Notes under the pieces: model-generated | The model's database searches: none | Told to the model about the DNA's origin: nothing | The model's input: only the letters and a program-made list of their open reading frames with translations | In this document: positions 17,968-27,013 of the stretch, piece after piece | How the letters are laid out: every line of letters begins with the position of its first letter | Numbering within the stretch: the stretch's first letter is position 1 | Translations under genes and position numbers: made by a program | Assembly (NCBI GenBank): GCA_964646405.1 | Contig: CAZYDV010000002.1 | Span: forward strand, 11,381-75,380 | Length of the DNA stretch: 64,000 bases | Reading direction: 5' to 3' | From: CAKZSB01 sp964646405 | Lineage (GTDB): Bacteria > Pseudomonadota > Gammaproteobacteria > Granulosicoccales > Granulosicoccaceae

Positions 17968-19101
17968 TCAGCAGTCGCGTGATACGACAAAGGACTCATT
18001 CAAAAACCAAAGCCCGCCGTGTTTTTCCAGTACCTGCCGCGTCGCCTCCAGATATTCCCCCTGGCTCATCACTTCAGCAATTCTGTGATCCTCGATTTGC
18101 GCAACATACACCGCGGCATTCCATGCAGCCAACAACGTGGACGTACCGATATGGGACAATTCCTCCGGCAATGCATGCAGGTGATATTTGAACAGCGACC
18201 CCTCGTCGGCGTAACCGCTGCAAGTCACGTCGCCACTTGAATCCAAATAGGTTTTCAGCGCTTCTATGATGTCGTGTCGGGGCGTGCGAAACGGGTTTTC
18301 GTCTGGCCAGATATTGCGGATGATCTCCATACCCGGATCGTAGCCGGTGGACTGCACCACCACCATGCGACCATTTGGCGACAGGCTGGCCGCCAGTGGT
18401 GCAACCACGGTGCGTACTTTCATATCTGCCGGCTGACGAGATCGATAGGGTTGTGCGCATAGCACGAGATCGTAGCCATCTGTCATCGGCCCTCTATCGG
18501 GAATCACCGAGTCGAGCACGAACTGCTGATCCTCACGATAGAGCACAATCATGGACGGATGCACATAGAGCGGATTACCCGTCTTCTCACTGGCTTTGGT
18601 TTGCCATCCCTCGCGCAGAATTTCAGTCAGATCTCTGAGTTGGGCGTCGAAGTGCTTGGCAGTATTACCTTTGAGCGCAATATCCCAGCGCTTCAGCGAT
18701 TGCTGATCCTCGGCTCGCTGTGGGTAGAGTTCGGGCGCTTCGGCATAGCGCATGTTGGTCAGCACTAGAACCATCTGCGGATGTTCGGCGAAGCGATCGG
18801 CCATTTTCTCAAGCCCGAGCCGCACATCTTCCATGCTGATTTCCTTGCCGGCAACCAGAAACGGAATATCGGGAAACTGGTGGTGCATCGCCCGCAATAC
18901 ATGTGACAGCACTGTGGCATCGCCCATGCCTGCATCAAAAACCCTCATCGCCGGAGGGCTTGGTTTCAAACGGTCGAGCTCTTCGTTGATACGCCTGGCG
19001 ATCGCCCACTTCTCACTGGTCGTGGTGACAAAGAGCAGATATTTTTCACGATTATCAAAGAAGCGAAATGGTTCATTGCTGTTGTTAATCGACTCGGACA
19101 T
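17968..19101 (-). CDS. Putative SAM-dependent methyltransferase, orphan family
   Basis: A 377-residue soluble protein. Residues ~52-66 read MRVFDAGMGDATVLSHVL, which fits the glycine-rich SAM-binding motif I of class I methyltransferases (xxDxGxGxG-like, with one Gly replaced). Later YDLVLCAQPYRSRQ and ASLSPNGRMVVVQSTG fit strands 4 and 5 of that fold. The N-terminal FFDNREKYLLFVTTTSEKW and a long C-terminal portion have no assigned role. I do not recognise a named function. It diverges from a small unknown gene at 19279. Confidence 0.6.
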   Translation of the reverse strand: MSESINNSNEPFRFFDNREKYLLFVTTTSEKWAIARRINEELDRLKPSPPAMRVFDAGMGDATVLSHVLRAMHHQFPDIPFLVAGKEISMEDVRLGLEKMADRFAEHPQMVLVLTNMRYAEAPELYPQRAEDQQSLKRWDIALKGNTAKHFDAQLRDLTEILREGWQTKASEKTGNPLYVHPSMIVLYREDQQFVLDSVIPDRGPMTDGYDLVLCAQPYRSRQPADMKVRTVVAPLAASLSPNGRMVVVQSTGYDPGMEIIRNIWPDENPFRTPRHDIIEALKTYLDSSGDVTCSGYADEGSLFKYHLHALPEELSHIGTSTLLAAWNAAVYVAQIEDHRIAEVMSQGEYLEATRQVLEKHGGLWFLNESFVVSRDC

Positions 19102-19278
19102 ACGGTCACCTGTGGGCTGGTGTTAACGGGTTGAACAGAACTTCCTGGTACAGCCGGGCTTTTGATACTGGACCTGCAGCACCGGTCAGTCCATATCGTA
19201 TACGCGTTTAAAGCATTGACCAAAGGAGCTGTGATATTGTTCATGCCCAGACATGAAGTGGTGACACCAAGGATACCC

Positions 19279-19527
19279 ATGACAGCTGATCAGCAGAAAA
19301 GAATTTCCGATGCGCTGGAGCAACTGCTGGAGGCGATTGACGATCCCGAGGCACGAGTCATGGTGGTAGCCGAATTTCCGCAAGGTCCTGCTGACGACGG
19401 CAATCTGATGGGAGAGATAGTCACCGCGAACTTCGATTGCTCGATATGCATGGTTAACATGCTGGCCAGCGCCATCGTGCAGGTCAACGATAGCAACCAC
19501 GAACAAACTCCCGAGCACCTGCACTAG
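19279..19527 (+). CDS. Hypothetical small acidic protein
   Basis: An 82-residue, acidic protein with no signal or membrane segment. ATG 19279 was chosen because an AAGGA sits five bases upstream; an earlier ATG at 19243 is in frame. The N-terminal half looks helical (QQKRISDALEQLLEAIDD), the middle has FDCSICMVNML with a CxxC pair. I do not recognise a family. Divergent from the methyltransferase-like gene. Confidence 0.5.
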   Translation: MTADQQKRISDALEQLLEAIDDPEARVMVVAEFPQGPADDGNLMGEIVTANFDCSICMVNMLASAIVQVNDSNHEQTPEHLH

Positions 19528-19821
19528 CAGCGCAACAAGACCTGGGCGCTCGGACTGGCTAGACTGCATTCCCGGGTGTTGAATTCTCCCCGGTACTCAA
19601 GCCCGCCCCCCGGATGAATTGATCTTTTGGTATCTATAAACTGGCTCGACACGCGGCGCTTTTTTGGGGCCGATATTGCACTTTCAGCCTTATACTTACG
19701 ACGGCTAGCGGCACCCTGAGGTCAACCGATGGCCGGTCAGGTGACTGGTTAAGCATTCGTAAAGGGCAGTTGCGCAATTGTCGCGCGATTGACGTGAACT
19801 TTTGACTGCGTGGTTTGAGAT
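19528..19821. other. Intergenic stretch, nothing identified
   Basis: About 290 bases between the small acidic gene and tRNA-Pro. It contains AT-rich patches near 19620-19640 and T-runs but no convincing gene or structured RNA that I can recognise. Confidence 0.5.
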
Positions 19822-19898
<77 letters not shown>

Positions 19899-19909
19899 AC
19901 AACCTCCAA

Positions 19910-19938
19910 CTTTAACAGAGGTTTTCCCAGGCACGCAA
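19910..19938 (-). promoter_or_regulatory. Candidate promoter for tRNA-Pro
   Basis: On the minus strand TTGCGT (19938-19933) and TTAAAG (19915-19910) are separated by 17 bases. The -10 box ends about 12 bases before the mature tRNA 5' end. The match to the sigma-70 consensus is moderate. Confidence 0.4.
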
Positions 19939-20048
19939 GCCCCACGCAGGCATTTTGAGCACCGGCCAACCCTTGCCGCAAGCGTAGACCACGGTGTCTC
20001 GAAGCGCGTGATCTTTCCACCCGACAGGTACTCTTGATCGTATCGAAC

Positions 20049-21899
20049 ATGCTGAAATTTTTCGAGAATCTGGTTTCGGCGTTCCCTGAGGCCGAGCCGA
20101 AGCAACCACCGCCCGGGCTGGGCGCATTTGTCCGCCACTACACCAAGGGTATGGAATGGCCGTTGCTGGCGATGGCCATCTGCACCGCTGCGCTGGCCGT
20201 TCTCGAAGTCATGCTGTTCGGCTTTCTGGGCCAGCTGGTCGACTGGCTGGTGGACAAAGATCCCGAGACGTTTCTCGCCGAGCAGGGCGATACCCTCTTA
20301 CTGATGAGCCTTGTCCTGCTGGTGGTCATGCCGGCACTGGCAGTATTTCATACACTGATCACTCATCAGACCTTGCTCGGCAACTATCCGATGGCCATTC
20401 GGTGGGCTGCCCACCGCTATTTGCTGAAGCAAAGTGTCTCGTTCTTTCAAAACGATTTTGCCGGACGAATAGCCACCAAAGTCATGCAAACGTCACTGTC
20501 TATTCGCGAGGCAGTGATGAAGCTGCTCGACGTGTTCGTGTATGTACTGGTGTACTTCAGCTCGATGCTGTTCATGATCTGGCAGGCCAACACCTGGCTA
20601 ATGATACCCATGCTGGCTTGGCTTCTTTGCTACATACTGGTGCAAACCTACTTTGTCCCCCGCCTGAAACGCGTGTCAGCGGAGCAGGCAGACGCGCGCT
20701 CACTGATGACGGGCCGTATAGTCGACAGCTACACCAATATATCGACGGTGAAATTGTTCTCGCACTCAAAGCGAGAAGCCGAGTATGCGAAAAACGGGAT
20801 GCAGGAATTCTTGTTGACCGTACACCGACAAATGCGCTTGTCATCCGGTATCACACTGTGTATCGAGCTATTGAACTATCTGCTGATTTTTTCAATCACC
20901 ACGATTTCAATTGCTCTTTGGATGAATCAATCGATCAGTGTTGGCGCTATCGCAATTGCCATTAGCCTCGCACTGCGTCTGAACGGCATGTCTCACTGGA
21001 TCATGTGGGAAGTCTCCGCTCTGTTCGAGCATCTGGGTACCACCGTTGACGGCGCGGCAACTTTGGCACAGCCAAGGGAGATAAACGATAACACCGCGGC
21101 TGGTCCGTTAAAAATCAACGCGGGACAAATCGATTTTCAGTCGGTCGGGTTCAACTACGGCAAGCGTGAACGCGTATTGCAAAACCTGGATCTGTCGATC
21201 AAGCCTGGAGAAAAAGTGGGGCTGGTTGGCCGTTCTGGCGCCGGCAAGTCTACGCTCGTCAATCTGTTATTGCGGTTTCACGATGTCGAAGCGGGAAAAA
21301 TACTGATCGATGGCCAGGATATTCGGGAGGTGACGCAGGATAGCGTCAGAGCCAGTATCGGGGTGGTCACTCAGGATACTTCTCTTTTACATCGAACTGT
21401 TCGAGAGAACATTCTCTACGGCAACGCGAACGCAACTGACGAGCAGATGATCGATGCCGCCAAGCGCGCCGAGGCTCATGACTTTATTATGCAGTTGAGT
21501 GATCCCAAAGGCGGGCGTGGCTACGATGCACAAGTCGGCGAGCGAGGCGTAAAACTCTCGGGCGGACAACGGCAACGTATCGCAATCGCGCGAGTGTTAC
21601 TAAAAGATGCCTCAATACTGGTGCTCGATGAGGCCACCTCAGCGCTGGATTCAGAAGTTGAAGCGGCGATTCAAGCCAGCCTCTACTCGCTGATGCAGGG
21701 CAAGACGGTAATCGCCATTGCCCATCGACTATCAACCATCGCGGCGATGGATCGCCTGATCATCATGGACGAAGGGCAAATCATTGAGCAGGGAACACAC
21801 GAAACTCTGCTCGCAGCAGATGGACTGTACGCCAGTTTGTGGGCGAGACAGACGCGCGGATTCCTCGTTTTGAACGAGGGCGGGCAAAAAAATATTTAG
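20049..21899 (+). CDS. ABC transporter, fused permease and ATPase (exporter type)
   Basis: Half-transporter of ABC exporter architecture, expected to homodimerise. Residues ~40-330 hold six membrane spans (type I exporter domain). The ATPase domain shows Walker A GRSGAGKST (~394-402), Q-loop VVTQDTSLL, signature LSGGQRQR, Walker B ILVLDEATSALD and the switch His in IAIAHRLST. Size of 616 residues from ATG 20049 (a TTG at 20034 adds five). It resembles MsbA/multidrug or lipid-linked exporters; the substrate is unknown. It stands alone between tRNA-Pro and the mutT gene. Confidence 0.9.
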   Translation: MLKFFENLVSAFPEAEPKQPPPGLGAFVRHYTKGMEWPLLAMAICTAALAVLEVMLFGFLGQLVDWLVDKDPETFLAEQGDTLLLMSLVLLVVMPALAVFHTLITHQTLLGNYPMAIRWAAHRYLLKQSVSFFQNDFAGRIATKVMQTSLSIREAVMKLLDVFVYVLVYFSSMLFMIWQANTWLMIPMLAWLLCYILVQTYFVPRLKRVSAEQADARSLMTGRIVDSYTNISTVKLFSHSKREAEYAKNGMQEFLLTVHRQMRLSSGITLCIELLNYLLIFSITTISIALWMNQSISVGAIAIAISLALRLNGMSHWIMWEVSALFEHLGTTVDGAATLAQPREINDNTAAGPLKINAGQIDFQSVGFNYGKRERVLQNLDLSIKPGEKVGLVGRSGAGKSTLVNLLLRFHDVEAGKILIDGQDIREVTQDSVRASIGVVTQDTSLLHRTVRENILYGNANATDEQMIDAAKRAEAHDFIMQLSDPKGGRGYDAQVGERGVKLSGGQRQRIAIARVLLKDASILVLDEATSALDSEVEAAIQASLYSLMQGKTVIAIAHRLSTIAAMDRLIIMDEGQIIEQGTHETLLAADGLYASLWARQTRGFLVLNEGGQKNI

Positions 21900-21952
21900 T
21901 CGATTATAAAGGCAACCAATCGCGGCAAGCTGCACGCTCGCCAGCTCGATTC

Positions 21953-22375
21953 TCAAACTGCAGGCTGCAGCCTGCGTCCGATCTCGGCCAGATGCGGTAT
22001 GTCAGCGGGCGCCCACTCGATCTGCATGAATTCGTCAGGCGCGAGCCATCGCATGCGATCATGCACCGAAAGCGCTATCTGCCCCTGCCAACGCATCACC
22101 AAAAACACGCACAGCGATATCGATTTGTCGGTATCACTATGGCAGTGGCAACCGAGAAATTCCCCGTCTTCTATCTGGATAGATAACTCTTCGCTTAACT
22201 CGCGGCGCAAACACTCGGCCGGGCTCTCGCCGTTCTCCAATTTTCCACCTGGCAGCTCCCAGTAACCACCCATTGGCTGATTCGGCGATCGCCGCAGCGC
22301 CAACAACTGTCCGTCAGCGCAAATAGCCGCAGCCGCTACTTCAATCAGTGGCAATTCATCAGGACTGGATTTCAA
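21953..22375 (-). CDS. mutT: 8-oxo-dGTP diphosphatase (MutT-like)
   Basis: A 140-residue Nudix enzyme with MutT features: the start is followed by VAAAAICADGQLLALRRSP, then WELPGGKLENGESPAECLRRELSEEL, a complete Nudix box whose REL-x-EE residues bind metal. The MutT reaction removes 8-oxo-dGTP from the nucleotide pool and prevents A:T to C:G changes, complementary to the MutY encoded at 39.8 kb. The GGYWELPGG motif and compact length favour MutT over other Nudix enzymes. Its start overlaps the mlaA end by four bases. Confidence 0.85.
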   Translation of the reverse strand: MKSSPDELPLIEVAAAAICADGQLLALRRSPNQPMGGYWELPGGKLENGESPAECLRRELSEELSIQIEDGEFLGCHCHSDTDKSISLCVFLVMRWQGQIALSVHDRMRWLAPDEFMQIEWAPADIPHLAEIGRRLQPAV

Positions 22376-23229
22376 TCGATCTCGTCGAGCAGATCAATTT
22401 CATCCTGCGGTGTTATGCCAGGGATGTCATCGGTCAACGGTTCGTTGCCGGATGGCTGATCGGGCTCAGGGTCCTGACCGGGTACATAGTCGACCTTATC
22501 GCAATCGGCAACCAGACATCGACGATACGCGAGATAGGCGTCGCGCGCGAAGGTGTAGGGATCGAGCGCTGCCTGATCGAGTAGCGCGGTTTTCGACAGC
22601 ATTTGCTCCCGTTCATTGATCAATCGCATCGCCATCAGTTCTGTCACCAGATCCTGACCGGCAGAAGCTTCGCTGACGGCGCCGAGTGTCTCAACCTGTA
22701 GCCAGGTGTCAAGCGCCGTTCCGGTGGCGCTGCGGAGTGTTCGCGGGCCAAGCAAGGGCAACACGATGTAGGGTCCTTCCGGCACCCCCCAATGGCCAAA
22801 TGTCTGGCCGAAGTCTTCATTGTTTTTCTCGATATCGAGCATGGTGGCTACGTCGATCACACCGCCAATGCCCACCAACGTATTAAGGGCAACACGTGCA
22901 GAGTCGTCGATCGCCTGATCAAGCTTTCCCTGCAGGGTCGAATTCGCCAACACGCCGATATCGTCAATGTTGCTGAAGAAATTCCGTATCCCCAGCTTGA
23001 CGAGTTCAGGTGTATATTCGCGGTACTTTTCAGCCGCCGGCTTTAACGCCAGGTCATCGATCTGGCGGTTGAGACTAAACATCCAGCGATTGTACTTCTC
23101 CAGCGGATCCCAAACCTCGTTGGCAGCGGATATTGTCGACTCTGTGGTCTGATCAACCAAAGGCGGCTCAGCCGCAAAGATCGACAGTGGCATGGCGAGC
23201 GCGAGCAGCGCAATACGAAGAAACTTCAT
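22372..23229 (-). CDS. mlaA: MlaA-type phospholipid transport protein (VacJ), without lipobox
   Basis: Outer-membrane component of the Mla system, which removes misplaced phospholipids from the outer leaflet. Family motifs are clear: DPLEKYNRWMFSLNRQIDD, IRNFFSNIDDIGVLANSTLQGK, and EDFGQTFGHWGVPEGPYIVLPLLGPRTLRS. A signal peptide occupies the first ~20 residues from ATG 23229 (ending IFAAEPP). It has no lipobox Cys, whereas typical MlaA is a lipoprotein; the only Cys residues come near 240. An acidic, Pro-rich tail of ~40 residues follows the conserved domain. No mlaBCDEF genes are in the window. Confidence 0.88.
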   Translation of the reverse strand: MKFLRIALLALAMPLSIFAAEPPLVDQTTESTISAANEVWDPLEKYNRWMFSLNRQIDDLALKPAAEKYREYTPELVKLGIRNFFSNIDDIGVLANSTLQGKLDQAIDDSARVALNTLVGIGGVIDVATMLDIEKNNEDFGQTFGHWGVPEGPYIVLPLLGPRTLRSATGTALDTWLQVETLGAVSEASAGQDLVTELMAMRLINEREQMLSKTALLDQAALDPYTFARDAYLAYRRCLVADCDKVDYVPGQDPEPDQPSGNEPLTDDIPGITPQDEIDLLDEID

Positions 23230-23258
23230 GACAACCATCCCGTTGTTTTTTCAACCAT

Positions 23259-23287
23259 TATCTATAGTATGAGTATCCGGTCGGCAA
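23259..23287 (-). promoter_or_regulatory. Candidate promoter for mlaA-mutT
   Basis: On the minus strand TTGCCG (23287-23282) and TAGATA (23264-23259) are 17 bases apart, and predicted transcription would begin about 20 bases before the mlaA ATG. An alternative -10, TATAGA, is two bases closer to the -35. Moderate match only. Confidence 0.4.
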
Positions 23288-23399
23288 ATACAAGTGCGCG
23301 CTGTAGTCGTGGTTTCGAGCTACACAGTAATTTACAAATCAGACCCACACCTTTTGTGTGCAATGATCACTTCGGTAACAAGCTGCCGTAAACATCAAT

Positions 23400-23615
23400 A
23401 TGAGTGAACCACCCAAACCTGCGGGAACCGGTATTCTCAGCACGCTCAGGAGTGTCGCCGCAGCCGCTTTCGGGGTGCAGTCAAACGCCAATCGCGAACG
23501 CGATTTCACGCACGGCAAAGCGTCCCATTTCATCATTGCCGGCATCATTGGCACGGTGATTTTCCTGCTATTCATCGCCCTGCTGGTCAAACTGGTTATA
23601 TCCGCCAATAGTTGA
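23400..23615 (+). CDS. DUF2970 family small membrane protein
   Basis: A 71-residue protein. The soluble N-terminal half reads GILSTLRSVAAAAFGVQSNANRERDF, typical of DUF2970, followed by one membrane segment (IIAGIIGTVIFLLFIALLVKLVI) at the C-terminus. Function unknown. It lies 171 bases from the divergent mlaA gene and ~260 bases before the BON-OmpA gene. Confidence 0.8.
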   Translation: MSEPPKPAGTGILSTLRSVAAAAFGVQSNANRERDFTHGKASHFIIAGIIGTVIFLLFIALLVKLVISANS

Positions 23616-23772
23616 CTAATTGACGCCGTAGTTTTGACCAATCCGGACAACTGGGGTGGCGCGAGCGGCTGTGTTTCGAGTGTAGCCAAAGGGTTCACAA
23701 ACAATTTCAACACCCTGATTTTTATCCGATATTCGCAAGCCCAAATAAACCTGAAAGACCGATTCCACCTAC

Positions 23773-23790
23773 TGAGCAACCAATTGCTCA
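23773..23790. repeat. Inverted repeat, possible hairpin or operator
   Basis: TGAGCAA and TTGCTCA flank a four-base loop. It sits ~85 bases upstream of the BON-OmpA gene. A second dyad, TATGTA (23827-23832) and TACATA (23854-23859), lies closer to the start. Either could be a protein-binding site; nothing proves it. Confidence 0.35.
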
Positions 23791-23873
23791 AGGGTCGATA
23801 AAGGATTCAAGGTGACAACCGTTACGTATGTAGAGTCAGTACTTAAACATACTTACATAGTCGGTTGAATAAT

Positions 23874-24977
23874 ATGCGATTACTATCACTCGCGGTTTTG
23901 GGTTTACTCTTGGGAATAGTCTATTGGGTAGGAGCAACCGTCTACACTGACAGAATCGAGCAAGACATCACCCAACGCTCGAATATTGTCCTGGCCAAAT
24001 ACCAACCCGACGTCTCAATTGATGTTGACGGGAGAGACGTCACACTTCTGGGCACTGTCGATTCCGACCAGAAATCGGACGAGATTGAACAAATCGCCGA
24101 CAACGTATGGGGCGTTCGAAAAACCGCCAACCAGCTTGATGTCGTCATACCGCCGCCACCGACCCCTGAGCGCACATTTGATTTCAAGGGTCACTACACC
24201 GAGGGCAACCTGAAGCTCACCGGTCTGGTAGACAACGAAGACGTCATCGATCTGCTTGACGCTATTCCATCAGCGTTGCCGCACGACACATCCATCGTAC
24301 GTGAGGGTATCGAAACCGGCGCCAAGCCACTGGCATTCAGCCCGCAGAAAGTCGAAACCGGTATCGCCGCACTCACTCAGTTGAGTAAAGGTGATCTGCA
24401 TATCACTGACAAGTTTTTCGTACTCAAGGGTGTCGTGAGCGACGCTGACCGACGCACGGCAATTGAACAACTGATCGACACCCGCCGACCGGTGCTGGAA
24501 CCCCTTGATGTGCTGCTCAACATTACCGTTGATCCCTACCTGCACGTGACTCAGGCGTGTCGCGAGGCGATTTTTACCACCATGCAAAACAGCACGCTCA
24601 ACTACAAAGTAGATCACTACAACATTGAGTCGCAATACAACGACAAACTCGATGCCATTGCCTCTGTAGTCAACGGTGTCTGCGATGGCCAAATCAGTCA
24701 GATACTCGTTGAAGGCCATGCGGACGTTACCGGTGGCGAAGGCTATAACCAGGGATTGAGCGAACGACGTTCCGATACAGTCCGCAACCACCTTGCAGGA
24801 CTGGGCATTACTGAAGAACTGGTTGCTGCATTCGGTTACGGCGAGTTCCGTCCGATCGCGAGTAACGAATCGGTCGAAGGGCGAGCGAAGAATCGCCGGG
24901 TTGAAATACACCTTTCAACCGAGCCGGCCTCAGCTAGCTCTGAAGACTCGGTGATCTCTACAAACTCTGCCGACTAA
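23874..24977 (+). CDS. OmpA-domain protein with N-terminal BON domains
   Basis: Envelope protein of 367 residues. One membrane segment at residues ~3-22 anchors it in the inner membrane. A BON-type lipid-binding domain follows (QPDVSIDVDGRDVTLLGTVDS...), with a second, weaker BON-like repeat after it (GNLKLTGLVDNEDVIDLL). The C-terminus is an OmpA/MotB peptidoglycan-binding domain with GHADVTGGEGYNQGLSERRSDTV, keeping the Asp and Arg that contact diaminopimelate. The same order is known from mycobacterial ArfA/OmpATb. ATG 23874 is chosen over TTG 23865. A coiled-coil protein follows 27 bases later. Confidence 0.82.
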   Translation: MRLLSLAVLGLLLGIVYWVGATVYTDRIEQDITQRSNIVLAKYQPDVSIDVDGRDVTLLGTVDSDQKSDEIEQIADNVWGVRKTANQLDVVIPPPPTPERTFDFKGHYTEGNLKLTGLVDNEDVIDLLDAIPSALPHDTSIVREGIETGAKPLAFSPQKVETGIAALTQLSKGDLHITDKFFVLKGVVSDADRRTAIEQLIDTRRPVLEPLDVLLNITVDPYLHVTQACREAIFTTMQNSTLNYKVDHYNIESQYNDKLDAIASVVNGVCDGQISQILVEGHADVTGGEGYNQGLSERRSDTVRNHLAGLGITEELVAAFGYGEFRPIASNESVEGRAKNRRVEIHLSTEPASASSEDSVISTNSAD

Positions 24978-25004
24978 CCAGAAATCTACCAGGAGCTACC
25001 CAGC

Positions 25005-26267
25005 ATGATTTATCTTATCACCCAGGTTCTGGCGCTGTTGGCAATCGCCTCAATTCTGAGCGGCATCTTCGGTTGGTTGTTGCGGCGATTCAAAGCCGCC
25101 AAGGCCGAGTCCATGTTACGCCAGAGGCTGCGCCGATCAGAGCAATCTATTCCACCAATCAAAGATGCGCTGGCACAGGCGCACGACGATCTTGATCGTC
25201 AGGATGCGGATATTGCGGCACTGCGACGCGAGCTGAGCGAACGCGATCAATTTGCCGCCGAAGCTGAGCGCCGCCAGCGCGAACTCGAGCAGCAGATCAA
25301 CGACAGCCTGGCAGCTTCCGCCCGCGCCCAGGCGGACAAGGACGGCTTGCTGAAAGACATCAATGCGCTGCGACTGGCGGATAACTCCACGCAGGGCAAC
25401 ATGGCACAAAAAGATGCGCAAATTGCCGATGCCAACGACCGAATCGATGCACTCAACCGGGAGCTGGCAGCGCAACAGGCGGAAAGAGCCCGACTGGAAG
25501 CAGACAAAGCCCGACTGGAGCAACAAAGCGCCGCTGCAGAGGCCGACATAGCTGCACTGCGTCGCGAGATCGCAGACCTGCAAAAGGCACTTGCCAATGC
25601 GCAGGCAGACGCACAGCAGAAAATACAGGCACTTGAGACAAAAGCAGCCGAGCTCAATGATGCGCGCGAAAAACAAAAGTTCGCTGCCATGGAGGCCAAC
25701 ACGGCTCGTGCAGACAACGAGCGCCTGTATGGTGATTTGAAACGCGACTTCGATGCGCTTCGAAAGACCGACGCCGACACGCGCCAAAAGCTCGCGGATT
25801 CAGAGCGTGCCACCACCGCTGCAGCCGATCGCGCGACCGACGTGCAGCGTCAACTGGCGGATCTGGAAAAAGCTATGGCCCGCGACAGCGAGGCTCAGGA
25901 CGAGGCGCGTGCAGAGCTGGAGAAAGAAATCGCCGGCCTGCAGGCAGAGTTGAATCTGAAGACTGAGCAACTGGCCGATGCGACCAGCAAAGGTGCTGGC
26001 CTTGGCGAACAACTGGCCGACTACCAGTCTCTCGAGGCAGAGCTTCGAGCCAGAATCAGCAAGCTCGAAACACTGCTGTCCGAAGAGCGACGCATGGCGG
26101 GCCAAAGCCTGCTGGCACGCATCGTTGAGCTCGAGTCAATGCTGGAGGCCGAACGCCAAAAAGCGGAGGAATTGCCTGAGATACCAGAAGTCACCGACGT
26201 TAAAGTACGAGCGCAAATCAATCGCTCCAGCGCTGTGAATGCGGCCAGGTTGAAAAAATCAGGCTAG
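25005..26267 (+). CDS. Membrane-anchored coiled-coil protein
   Basis: A 420-residue protein with one N-terminal membrane segment (residues ~5-27) followed by RRFKAAK and then ~330 residues of nearly uninterrupted coiled coil, rich in Ala, Glu, Gln and Arg (heptad repeats of the LERQLADL type). A short neutral tail with VTDVKVRAQINRSSAVNAARLKKSG ends it. An AGGAG ribosome site stands ten bases before the ATG. I recognise no family function; low-complexity coils give false similarity to SMC/TolA-type proteins. It is probably co-expressed with the upstream BON-OmpA gene and ends at a terminator. Confidence 0.7.
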   Translation: MIYLITQVLALLAIASILSGIFGWLLRRFKAAKAESMLRQRLRRSEQSIPPIKDALAQAHDDLDRQDADIAALRRELSERDQFAAEAERRQRELEQQINDSLAASARAQADKDGLLKDINALRLADNSTQGNMAQKDAQIADANDRIDALNRELAAQQAERARLEADKARLEQQSAAAEADIAALRREIADLQKALANAQADAQQKIQALETKAAELNDAREKQKFAAMEANTARADNERLYGDLKRDFDALRKTDADTRQKLADSERATTAAADRATDVQRQLADLEKAMARDSEAQDEARAELEKEIAGLQAELNLKTEQLADATSKGAGLGEQLADYQSLEAELRARISKLETLLSEERRMAGQSLLARIVELESMLEAERQKAEELPEIPEVTDVKVRAQINRSSAVNAARLKKSG

Positions 26268-26295
26268 CGTTCTCACACGCAAGCAGAAGATCGAA

Positions 26296-26323
26296 AACGC
26301 CGGCACAATTTGCCGGCGTTTTT
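26296..26323 (+). terminator. Rho-independent terminator after the coiled-coil gene
   Basis: A perfect 10-bp stem (AACGCCGGCA and TGCCGGCGTT) with a five-base loop is followed by a T-run. It lies ~30 bases after the coiled-coil gene stop and closes the BON-OmpA/coiled-coil transcript. Confidence 0.85.
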
Positions 26324-26381
26324 GTTTTCAGCTTTTCATTTTTCTAAATGGTCTGCGCCACTGACGTCCGGGCGAACGCAT

Positions 26382-26645
26382 TCAGTCTTTCCTTGCAAGC
26401 ACGCCCACCGCATCACGGAGCTTGTCGGCACCAACACTGTCAATCAGTTTCACGTCGCTGTCCGCCAGTTGACTGGCCGAGGCGCTCCATTCCGGCGCCA
26501 GCTCCCAATCTTTCCAATCTTCGCCGATACTGGCGCCGCTGGCCAGACGACTTGCCGCTGGGGCCAGGTTGATGGCCATTTGACGGTGGTGTCCGATCTG
26601 GGTCAATGACCCGTTGTTCAGACGTTCAATAAATTCGTTGCTCAT
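26382..26645 (-). CDS. Hypothetical small protein
   Basis: An 87-residue protein from ATG 26645, chosen because a GGAG lies nine bases upstream; the longer open reading is out of keeping with the start signal. It has no signal or membrane segment. Content is NEFIERLNNGSLTQIGHHRQ at the start and DVKLIDSVGADKLRDAVGVL at the end. I do not recognise a family. It is convergent with the coiled-coil operon. Confidence 0.5.
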   Translation of the reverse strand: MSNEFIERLNNGSLTQIGHHRQMAINLAPAASRLASGASIGEDWKDWELAPEWSASASQLADSDVKLIDSVGADKLRDAVGVLARKD

Positions 26646-27013
26646 CAGGATGTTCTCCAAAGCCGGATACAATTGGCAGGCAATTGAGCCGTGGCGGGAC
26701 GCCAAGGCAATTGCCCCCGGATCGGAAAAACCGGTCTGCACAACTCACGTGCCTTCCCGAGCCCACTGTTCAAGCGTGCGGCAAGTCCCCGCACCCCGGC
26801 GATACTGTAGGCGATTCGGGCCACGCTGGCATTGAAGTAATTCGTCATTTCAACAAACCACCAGTATCCGACCCTTCCACACCCTGGCCTTACGTGAATC
26901 GTTTCACAGCGCTTGAGGCGGGAGTGAGTACGCGTTCAGAACAAACAACCCGTCAGTCAAGGTAATGTCCCAGGCCCTACCACTCCACCACGCCGGTGAA
27001 GGATGTGCGGCTA

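Noticed and set aside
24270..25787. Minus-strand frames of ~190-216 codons
   Set aside because: They are antisense to the BON-OmpA and coiled-coil genes and arise from the regular codon pattern of the coiled coil; no domain was recognised.
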